From positions 1 to 8,387 of the forward strand of contig CAIXUF010001246.1 of assembly GCA_903922535.1 (NCBI GenBank): 8,387 nt of DNA. Reading direction: 5' to 3'. This document shows, one piece after another, positions 1 to 5,700 of the stretch (position 1 is the first letter of the stretch; each line of letters starts with the position of its first letter). A model generated the notes under the pieces. The model was not told where the DNA came from. It ran no database searches and saw nothing but the letters and a program-made list of their open reading frames with translations. Position numbers and translations under genes: made by a program. The DNA is from Candidatus Hydrogenedentota bacterium. Its GTDB lineage: Bacteria; Hydrogenedentota; Hydrogenedentia; Hydrogenedentiales; CAITNO01.

Positions 1-598
1 CGGAATACGGCAGGGATGGCCGCGAATTCCATTGCCGGCAACAAGAGAAGCATTGTTGTCGTCAGCGGAACAGGGGCGGCGCATTGCGGCTCTGCTGGAC
101 ACGGAAAAGCCCGTTGGCGGCGTGACGCAGGGAAAACTTGATCCGCAACTGAAAGGCCTTGGGGTGATTTCAAGGGTTGGCGGGGGCGCGCTAAACCCGC
201 AAGTCGGCGAGTTGGACGTTACGGCAGGCTGGGGCCACCCAGGCCAAGGTGGCGTGTGCATGCCCGGCAAGGGAAGATTGGAAGTTTGTCCACACTCCAC
301 TGGGACATTGTGCGCAGCCTTTGGCAACGAGGCGGTGGACGTTTATCTTAATGACACAGCCTACTGGGCAAATGTGCCCAGACTGGCATGGGAGTTTGTC
401 ATTGGCGGGTACCAGGTCATCAAGAAATGGCTCAGTTACCGTGAGAAATGCATGCTTGGCCGGTGCCTCACGCTTGACGAGGCGGAGTATGTGACGGGAA
501 TGGTGCGCCGCATCGCCGCCATCCTCCTGCTCCAGTCCGCCCTTGATGCCAACTATGAAAGTGTCAAGGAACAAACCTATCCTTGGCAATCATCTTAG
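1..598 (+). CDS. Type ISP restriction-modification enzyme, C-terminal specificity domain (5' partial)
   Basis: The open frame enters from the left edge (first whole codon at position 2) and ends at TAG 596-598, giving about 198 residues. A TTG at 32-34 could be read as a start, but the residues before it (PRIPL, leading into PATREALL) also fit the family, so this is the tail of a larger gene. Seen: a segment with EQGRRIAALLDTE near codons 23-35, a glycine-rich DVTAGWGHPGQGG stretch, then VYLND and AYWANVP (about 341-376) and IGGYQVIKKWLSYRE (401-445), followed by the helix MVRRIAAILLL. These resemble, from memory, the C-terminal target-recognition domain of LlaBIII-like type ISP enzymes. Those are single-chain proteins joining nuclease, helicase, N6-adenine methyltransferase and target recognition. 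The catalytic parts would lie outside the window, so an intact gene and a remnant cannot be told apart. The next gene converges on it. Confidence 0.8.
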   Translation, partial: GIRQGWPRIPLPATREALLSSAEQGRRIAALLDTEKPVGGVTQGKLDPQLKGLGVISRVGGGALNPQVGELDVTAGWGHPGQGGVCMPGKGRLEVCPHSTGTLCAAFGNEAVDVYLNDTAYWANVPRLAWEFVIGGYQVIKKWLSYREKCMLGRCLTLDEAEYVTGMVRRIAAILLLQSALDANYESVKEQTYPWQSS

Positions 599-695
599 GC
601 GGCATATGACAGGCATGTTTTTCCGGAGCAACTATGGACTGCGTCGGCACCGCCGCCGCGCTCTGCCATCGCAGTCGACAATAAGACCTGCCCAT

Positions 696-730
696 ACTGG
701 GAGCGCCGGCATCTCGCCGACGCTCCCAGT
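696..730. repeat. Strong palindrome between convergent genes
   Basis: ACTGGGAGCG (696-705) is the exact reverse complement of CGCTCCCAGT (721-730). Inside, after one C/A mismatch, CGGC (707-710) pairs with GCCG (716-719) around an ATCTC loop. That makes 14 paired bases in 35. It lies 97 bp after the restriction-modification stop and 33 bp past the TPR gene stop, where a two-way terminator would be useful, but neither side has a T-run. The sequence also resembles short GC-rich dispersed palindromes found between genes in some environmental bacterial genomes; that reading is from memory. Bidirectional transcript-end hairpin and dispersed repeat are both possible. Confidence 0.6.
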
Positions 731-763
731 GAAGGCGTTGTGAAACGGAGTCTTGTCCCGATT

Positions 764-3700
764 CTACTTCTGGGCCGCCACCGCGTTCTTCAGCCCCTCT
801 TGCGCGGCGGCATGGTCGGGATTCATTTGCAGGGCTTTCTCAAACGCCCCCTGCGCCTTTGCGTGCTCGCCTTTCCGCAGGTACTGGTTGCCGAGGCTGT
901 TGAGGAGATCGGCATTCGGCCGAATCGCAACCGCGGTTTCGTAGGCAGTGATGGCCTCGTCCATCTTTCCCTGGTCCGCCAGGGCCGTGCCCAGGTTGGT
1001 GAGGGCGAGCACATACCGGGGCATGAGATCGAGCGCCTGTTTGTAGAAGGCGACGGCCTCATCCAGGCGGTGGTTGACGTAGGCGTTGTATCCCAGATTG
1101 TTGTAAATCTTCGGGTTCTTGGGGTCCACCTGGAGTGCGGCGTTGTACCACTTCACCGCCTCGTCATAGTTTCCCCTGTTGAAGTGCATCAGCCCAAGGT
1201 CGTTGGGAATCATGGAATTGGCGGGGCAGTTCTTCATTGCCTTCTGGTAGAGTTCGGCGGCATCATCAAAGTGCTGTTGCTGCTCGGCCGATTTCGCCAG
1301 ATTGATGTAGGCATATTCGTCGTTTGGCCGGACTTTCAGCGCGCGGCGGAACTTGTCCTCGGCCTCGTCGAACCTGCTGTTGTCCGGCAGTACGCCGCCC
1401 CACAGGCCGATGGCGGGTTGCTGTCGTGCGGCTTCGGCGGCCCCGCCGCCTTCCAGCAGGGCGTTGCCCCAGTTGTTTAGCGCCAGTGCGAAGTCCGGTT
1501 TGGCCTGGACCGCCAACTCAAAATGTTTCACCGCGTCGTCCATCTTCTTCATGCCGCGCAGGAGCATGCCGTATTCATTGTGTGCCCGCGCGTCCTTCGG
1601 GTTCAGGCGCAGCGCCTCCTCGAAGTGGGCTGCGGCCTCCTCGCCGCGATCCAGGCGGACGAGATCGCCGGCAGCCAGGTAATGCACGTCCTGGTTGTCC
1701 TTGTCGAGCGCAAGCGCCCGCAGATAGAAGGAGACCGCCTCCGCGCGCTTGTCCCTGCTGTCCATGATTCTGCCCATCTTGATCAGGACAAAGACAAAAT
1801 TGGGATCAGCCCGCAGGGCTTCCTCGTAGTGTTTCAGCGCCTCCTCGGGGCGCTCCTGCTCCATAAGGAGATCGCCCAACTCGTTGTGCGCCCGGGCGTC
1901 ATCGGGGTTCAGCCGCAGCGCCTCCCCAAACTCGGCAAAGGCCTGATCCTTCTTGCCCACCTTGACGAGGTCGCAGGCTATCAGATAGTGGGCGTCCTGG
2001 TTTTCGCGGTTGAGCGCGAGCGCCTGCCTGTAGAAAACCATCCCCTCCTCGTACTTTTCCTGGCCGTCCTTGATCTTGCCCATTTTGTTCAGGACATAGG
2101 CAAAATTCGAATCAACGCGCAGCGCCTCCCCATATTGTTTCAGCGCCTCATCGGGACGTTTCAACTCCACGAGCAGGTCGCCCAGTTCGTTGCGCGCGCG
2201 TGCGTCATCGGGGTTCAGCCGCAGCGCCTCCCCGAACTCGGCGAACGCCTCATCCTTCTTGTCCTGTTTGGCCAGGGTGCATCCCAGCAGAAAATGGGCA
2301 TCCTGGTTGTTGGGCTCCATTCTGAGTGTTGCCTGATACTGTTCGACGGCCTGGCCGGGATTGCCCAGCTTTTCCAGCAGCCGTGGCAACTGTTCCAGGG
2401 CGTCCCCGTAACCCGGATCGATGCGCAGGGCTTCCCGGATATGGCGCACCGCCTCCTCCACCTGTCCCTGATTGGAAAGCAGCACGGCCAGACCCGTATG
2501 GGCCTGTTTGTCGTTTGGCTCCAGGCGTATCGACTCTTCATACTTGGCAATTGCTTCCTCGATCTTGCCCTGTCCGACAAGTGTGGCGGCAACGGCGCTG
2601 CGAGCGGACGCATTGCGGGGCTCAAGTTCGACGGCCTTCTCGTAATTCTCCAGTGCTTGGGGGAACCAGCCCTGGATCTGCAGTTCGCGGCCAAAGTAGT
2701 AGTAGCTTTCCGCATCGCCGGGATGCGCCTTGACAATGGCCTCGTGGCGGGCAATCACGTCCTGCCCCCTGCCCTGCGCCCGCAACAGGCGGCCCAATCT
2801 TTCGAGCACATCGGCGAAATGAGGCCTCACGCGGAGCGCCTCATCGTACTGGGCAATGGCCTCCTCAGTGCGTCCGGATTCCGCGAGCAGTATTCCCAGT
2901 CCGCGGTGCGCGCGCGCGTCGTCCGGGTCGAGCCGCAACGCCTCCTGGTACTGTTGCATGCTCTCCTGGCTGCGCCGGAGTTTTGCCAGGGCCGAGGCCA
3001 GCAGGTAGTGGAGGTCCTGAAAGTCCGGGGACAGTTTCAGTCCCGCCTCGTAGACCGCCGCGGCGTCGTCAAAGGCGCCGTGCTGCGCCAGTGATTCCCC
3101 GAGCCGCTGGTGCATGTAGACCATGCCCGTGCCCAGGTCGATCAAATCCCGGGAGTCCTTGATTCCCTCCTGGAGGTGATTGGTGCGCAGGAGGGAATCC
3201 GCCCGCTGATAATGCCAGCGGGCAAGGTCGGGGGCATAGGGCAGGAACTGGATGCAGCACACGGAATAGAGCAGTATGATCGCTGCGGCGCCGACCGCCG
3301 CCTTTAGAAACGCGCGGCCCAGCAGGGCGCGCCACAGGGCATACACGGCATAGGCGCCCACCACCAGCATGAATGGAATGACCGGCACCCGCGCGCGGCC
3401 GTTGACAATAAAGGGCAGAAGACTCAGAAAGTGGACAAGGTTGAACCCGACGATGAGCACGGCAAATTCAAGGCTGCCGGCTGGAAAGTCCCGGAGGGTC
3501 CGACGCGCCAGACCGTGTGCCAGCAGGCAGCAGCCCGCAATGAACAGCGCCAGGACCAGGGGGAAGCCCGGCAGGTATTTCAGCGGCGCATAGAATCCCT
3601 TCTCCTCCTGCACGACTTTGTCGCAGGAGATTTCAAGCGGCGACAAGAACAGCGCCGCTTTCTTCAACGCCAGGCCCAGCGTGCGCGTCTTGTTGGCGCT

Positions 3701-4735
3701 GGCAAAATCAAGGGCCTTGTGGTAAAAAAGGGTGGATGCCGCGGCATGACCCAGATCGGGCTTTTCAAGCTCTTTGCCGAGTCCCCTGACCACGTTGTTG
3801 TGGACCCACACGGACCAGCGGCCCGTCCCCTCCAACTGCTGAAGGTAGGGCGTCCAGGGGGTTATTCCATCCGAGTCTTCACCGCTTCCGATCAGAAAGT
3901 CTTCGCCGGAACTGGTCGAAATGGGCACAACTTCGCCGGAAACCGCATAATTGCGCAGCGTCACGGGCGCGATCACCAGCATGCACGCCAGCGCCAGCCC
4001 CGCCCACACCGGGATCTTGCGCGGCGTCGTCTTCTTGCGGCGTTCCACCCATCCCATCCATGCCGCAACCAACAGTCCAAACAGCAGGATGTTCGGCTGC
4101 ATCAACGCGCAGGCGCCCATGATCAGGCCTGCCAGGAAGGCCCGGGGAAAGGTCGTCTTCCGGCACCACAGCCGGAGCGCGTGCATCAGGCACAACCCGA
4201 AGAACACCAGCAGGGCCGAATCGTTCAGTTCACCTTCCCAGTAGATGAACCCCCAGTAACAGGACGCGAGCAGCGCCGCCATCAGCCCCGGGCCGCTGCC
4301 AAAAATGCTCCGGGTCAGCAGGAAAAGCAGAACGATGCTTGCCAGTCCCAGGAACATGTTCAGGATTCGCGGCGCAAGATAGCTGCCATCGGTGAAGAAA
4401 TAGACCGCCGAAAGGCAGTAAGGGTATCCCGGCGCGCGGAAGTACGGCGTGGTGCGGATTTCCGGATCATTTTCTCCGGGACGGACCGTCCAATCGCCCG
4501 TGAGCATGGCCCGCGCATGGTAGTCCTGGATGTCGGCCTCCTGCTGCGGGGCGGCAAAATCGGGCGCGCGCTGGATTTCCGACAGATACCAGGCCCGCAA
4601 TCCAAACCCCAACATCAGGATCAGGCCCAGCAAGAACCATTGATTCAAGAAGAACAGGCACACCGACCGCCACCGTGGAACCGGAGACCCCGTGGTGGAC
4701 ACAACCGCAGGCGCCGCGGCAATTTCATGAGTCAT
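764..4735 (-). CDS. GT-C membrane glycosyltransferase (family 39-like) fused to ~22 tetratricopeptide repeats
   Basis: This 1323-residue protein has two halves. Residues ~31-497 hold about 11 hydrophobic segments. The first outer loop carries an acidic ExD motif (E66, D68) followed by D71-Y72, then FRAPGYP (99-105). RNYAVSGEVVPIS (261-273) with a following G-rich stretch is typical of bacterial family 39-like enzymes. These transfer sugars from polyprenyl-phosphate donors on the non-cytoplasmic face of the membrane. Residues ~538-1308 are 34-residue TPRs in near-perfect register (for example EALRLNPDDARAH), a protein-binding solenoid. The last full blocks form a 102-residue higher-order repeat. 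TPR 17 (from 1082) carries a ~23-residue insertion. The start is ATG 4735-4733, with GGAG 9 nt upstream (4745-4748 on the + strand); the stop is TAG 764-766. An upstream small gene on the same strand lies 193 bp away, so co-transcription is possible but not shown. Acceptor and sugar are unknown. It is not a GT41 O-GlcNAc transferase: no GT-B domain follows the TPRs. Confidence 0.88.
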   Translation of the reverse strand: MTHEIAAAPAVVSTTGSPVPRWRSVCLFFLNQWFLLGLILMLGFGLRAWYLSEIQRAPDFAAPQQEADIQDYHARAMLTGDWTVRPGENDPEIRTTPYFRAPGYPYCLSAVYFFTDGSYLAPRILNMFLGLASIVLLFLLTRSIFGSGPGLMAALLASCYWGFIYWEGELNDSALLVFFGLCLMHALRLWCRKTTFPRAFLAGLIMGACALMQPNILLFGLLVAAWMGWVERRKKTTPRKIPVWAGLALACMLVIAPVTLRNYAVSGEVVPISTSSGEDFLIGSGEDSDGITPWTPYLQQLEGTGRWSVWVHNNVVRGLGKELEKPDLGHAAASTLFYHKALDFASANKTRTLGLALKKAALFLSPLEISCDKVVQEEKGFYAPLKYLPGFPLVLALFIAGCCLLAHGLARRTLRDFPAGSLEFAVLIVGFNLVHFLSLLPFIVNGRARVPVIPFMLVVGAYAVYALWRALLGRAFLKAAVGAAAIILLYSVCCIQFLPYAPDLARWHYQRADSLLRTNHLQEGIKDSRDLIDLGTGMVYMHQRLGESLAQHGAFDDAAAVYEAGLKLSPDFQDLHYLLASALAKLRRSQESMQQYQEALRLDPDDARAHRGLGILLAESGRTEEAIAQYDEALRVRPHFADVLERLGRLLRAQGRGQDVIARHEAIVKAHPGDAESYYYFGRELQIQGWFPQALENYEKAVELEPRNASARSAVAATLVGQGKIEEAIAKYEESIRLEPNDKQAHTGLAVLLSNQGQVEEAVRHIREALRIDPGYGDALEQLPRLLEKLGNPGQAVEQYQATLRMEPNNQDAHFLLGCTLAKQDKKDEAFAEFGEALRLNPDDARARNELGDLLVELKRPDEALKQYGEALRVDSNFAYVLNKMGKIKDGQEKYEEGMVFYRQALALNRENQDAHYLIACDLVKVGKKDQAFAEFGEALRLNPDDARAHNELGDLLMEQERPEEALKHYEEALRADPNFVFVLIKMGRIMDSRDKRAEAVSFYLRALALDKDNQDVHYLAAGDLVRLDRGEEAAAHFEEALRLNPKDARAHNEYGMLLRGMKKMDDAVKHFELAVQAKPDFALALNNWGNALLEGGGAAEAARQQPAIGLWGGVLPDNSRFDEAEDKFRRALKVRPNDEYAYINLAKSAEQQQHFDDAAELYQKAMKNCPANSMIPNDLGLMHFNRGNYDEAVKWYNAALQVDPKNPKIYNNLGYNAYVNHRLDEAVAFYKQALDLMPRYVLALTNLGTALADQGKMDEAITAYETAVAIRPNADLLNSLGNQYLRKGEHAKAQGAFEKALQMNPDHAAAQEGLKNAVAAQK
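1493..2308 (-). repeat. 306-bp tandem repeats encoding 102-residue triple-TPR blocks
   Basis: Three consecutive blocks start at protein residues 810, 912 and 1014 (DNA 2308-2003, 2002-1697, and 1696 down to at least 1493). Each block has a TPR opening with NQDxHxL, one opening with DARAxNE, and one opening with an F. The DNA repeats too: the 60 bases from 1896 and the 60 from 2202, exactly 306 apart, differ at about 4 positions by eye. The third copy (from 1590) is more diverged. The third TPR of block three is interrupted by an insertion. Earlier triplets (residues 572-673 and 708-809) keep the same order at protein level only. Confidence 0.8.
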
Positions 4736-4744
4736 GAAGGACTA

Positions 4745-4748
4745 CTCC
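4745..4748 (-). promoter_or_regulatory. Ribosome binding site of the TPR-glycosyltransferase gene
   Basis: The - strand reads GGAG ending 9 nt before ATG 4735. It supports this ATG over any inner start and places the initiator just ahead of the first membrane segment. Confidence 0.55.
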
Positions 4749-4802
4749 GCTGGTATGCATCATCATGACAGTTGCTTCTGCTCCACCGCATGATGCCGTA
4801 AA

Positions 4803-4817
4803 ACCCTGCATCAGGGT
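4803..4817 (-). terminator. Weak terminator-like hairpin between the two minus-strand genes
   Basis: ACCCTG (4803-4808) and CAGGGT (4812-4817) form a perfect 6-bp stem around a 3-nt loop. On the - strand, the stem's last T continues into three more T's, then ACGG. It lies 111 nt past the end of the small gene and 67 nt before the TPR gene. It could partly end the small gene's transcript or attenuate read-through. The short stem and short T-run make it weak. Confidence 0.3.
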
Positions 4818-4825
4818 CGCACAAT

Positions 4826-4842
4826 TCTTCAAACCGTCAAGA
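4826..4842 (+). repeat. 17-nt dispersed repeat copy (partner at 7989-8005)
   Basis: TCTTCAAACCGTCAAGA here matches TCTTCAACCCGTCAAGA at 7989-8005 with one mismatch, same orientation. Both copies are intergenic. This copy sits in the leader of the TPR gene and has lost the left arm that makes the other copy a hairpin. Similarity beyond the 17 bases is only faint. Confidence 0.45.
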
Positions 4843-4928
4843 TCGCTCCTGTGAACAGCCTAGGCCGTGGATTTCAAGAAAGCCGCCCCGCCATCCCGGA
4901 TGCGGGAACGATTGCGGTTGCGCATTTT

Positions 4929-5411
4929 TCACTGACGGGAGGCTATGTTCCAGATGAGCCACTTGTCACCATATCTTCGGAGAATCATCTCGTACCTTAT
5001 GGTCTCCTCGGACTCCCTGCGAAGGCCAATGTTGTTTGCTCGCACCATGTGCAAACCGGACTCAACCGTCACTAGTGTAGCTTGGCTCAAATCAATCTCG
5101 ACAGGCAAGTTGTTGTTCTGCGCGTCAAACTCGAATTGCTTCTTGAGTTCACTTTTGCTGGTGCCCCTAGTCGCACCAAAATCGTCAGCGACAAGGTCCG
5201 ACATGTCCTTGGTGTCGTGTTTCAGCACCGCCTGCTTGAACTTCTCAAGTGTCTGCATGGCTTGGTCAGGCTCAGCATCGAGTTTCGGCTTTCCCCCCTT
5301 GTCGACGGCTGACGGACTATCGGAACCGATTTTGAACACGAGGTATAGGGCGGCAGAAACAACAAGAATTGCCGAAACGAGCAGTGAGATTCCCAAAGAG
5401 ACTGCCTTCAT
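4929..5411 (-). CDS. Small membrane-anchored protein, NTF2/SnoaL-like
   Basis: The 160-residue product starts MKAVSLGISLL, with one hydrophobic segment (~5-27) and no lipobox cysteine. This is an uncleaved anchor or signal peptide, so the rest probably faces outward. A charged linker (28-50) precedes a compact domain (~51-158). It begins with the helix AMQTLEKFKQAVLKHDTKDM and VADDF (51-78), has strand-like middle parts, and ends YEMILRRYGDKWLIWNIASRQ-like (140-160). Helix, D-rich turn and final strand with GDKW are the usual profile of NTF2/SnoaL-like alpha+beta domains. No catalytic residue can be assigned, so a binding or structural role is as likely as an enzyme. The start ATG 5411-5409 has AAGGAA about 9 nt upstream (5421-5426 on the + strand), and a good promoter lies beyond it. 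GC is about 52% by hand count, below the neighbouring genes. The family call is tentative; that the gene is real is fairly safe. Confidence 0.7.
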   Translation of the reverse strand: MKAVSLGISLLVSAILVVSAALYLVFKIGSDSPSAVDKGGKPKLDAEPDQAMQTLEKFKQAVLKHDTKDMSDLVADDFGATRGTSKSELKKQFEFDAQNNNLPVEIDLSQATLVTVESGLHMVRANNIGLRRESEETIRYEMILRRYGDKWLIWNIASRQ

Positions 5412-5465
5412 CGTTCTTACTTCCTTGCACTGTAAATTGCCATTTGTTAAGAGCTTATGGGACCT

Positions 5466-5494
5466 ATACTAACATGGGTTTGATTCATTTTCAA
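5466..5494 (-). promoter_or_regulatory. Sigma-70-like promoter of the small membrane protein gene
   Basis: On the - strand, TTGAAA (5494-5489) and TAGTAT (5471-5466) are separated by exactly 17 bp. TGT directly before the -10 box makes it an extended -10. Expected transcript start is near 5459, leaving a leader of about 48 nt that contains the AAGGAA ribosome site. It matches 5/6 and 4/6 of the standard consensus, assuming the host uses one. Confidence 0.5.
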
Positions 5495-5541
5495 AGCTGA
5501 ATGGCATGCGAATTCCAGCCGCACATGTGGAAAAGCGCCCT

Positions 5542-5571
5542 TTGCTACCGGGCATGAGGGCATGCTAGACT
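5542..5571 (+). promoter_or_regulatory. Candidate promoter for the 721-residue glycosyltransferase, overlapping an inverted repeat
   Basis: TTGCTA (5542-5547) and TAGACT (5566-5571) are 18 bp apart, with TGC before the -10 box (extended -10). GCATG-AGGG-CATGC (5552-5565) fills the spacer up to the -10 box and could be an operator. The start codon is about 130 nt downstream, which is long. Both boxes match 4/6 of the consensus, so this is a weak call. Confidence 0.25.
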
Positions 5572-5700
5572 GGCCATTGACGCGACAACCACTGGGAAAT
5601 TGAACTGGCAGCACGGCCGAGATGGCCGGACGACAGGAGTTGTTGTCTGTGTCCCAGGTCTGCCACTCCGCTGGCGGCATATCACGATGATGGATTTCTA

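Noticed and set aside
543..743. 66-codon open frame on the + strand after the restriction-modification gene
   Set aside because: It overlaps the gene end and is translated through the palindrome; only the repeat gives it length.
1523..3094. 523-codon open frame on the + strand across the TPR region
   Set aside because: It is antisense to the TPR array and merely mirrors its period (recurring QPQRLPELG-type peptides). It has no ribosome site or family resemblance. The - strand frame has clear TPR register.
764..3120. TPR region as an O-GlcNAc transferase (GT41)
   Set aside because: GT41 enzymes have a GT-B catalytic domain after the TPRs. Here the protein ends within about 15 residues of the last TPR, and the catalytic half is N-terminal GT-C.
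3431..4768. 445-codon open frame on the + strand across the membrane half
   Set aside because: Its product is rich in R, Q and H with no domain. It is the complement of well-supported membrane helices on the - strand.
4894..4907. TCCCG-GATG-CGGGA hairpin just past the small gene as its terminator
   Set aside because: The stem is only 5 bp and the - strand continues into GC-rich sequence without a T-run.
4945..5472. 175-codon open frame on the + strand, opposite the small membrane protein
   Set aside because: The product is serine- and cysteine-rich without a fold pattern. The - strand frame has a signal anchor, a ribosome site and a promoter.
5447..5680. 77-codon open frame on the - strand in the divergent region
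   Set aside because: It has no ribosome site, overlaps the -10 box region of the small gene, and has no recognisable sequence.
598..5682. GGCGGCATAT shared at 598-607 and 5673-5682
   Set aside because: A 10-base match is expected by chance many times in 8.4 kb.
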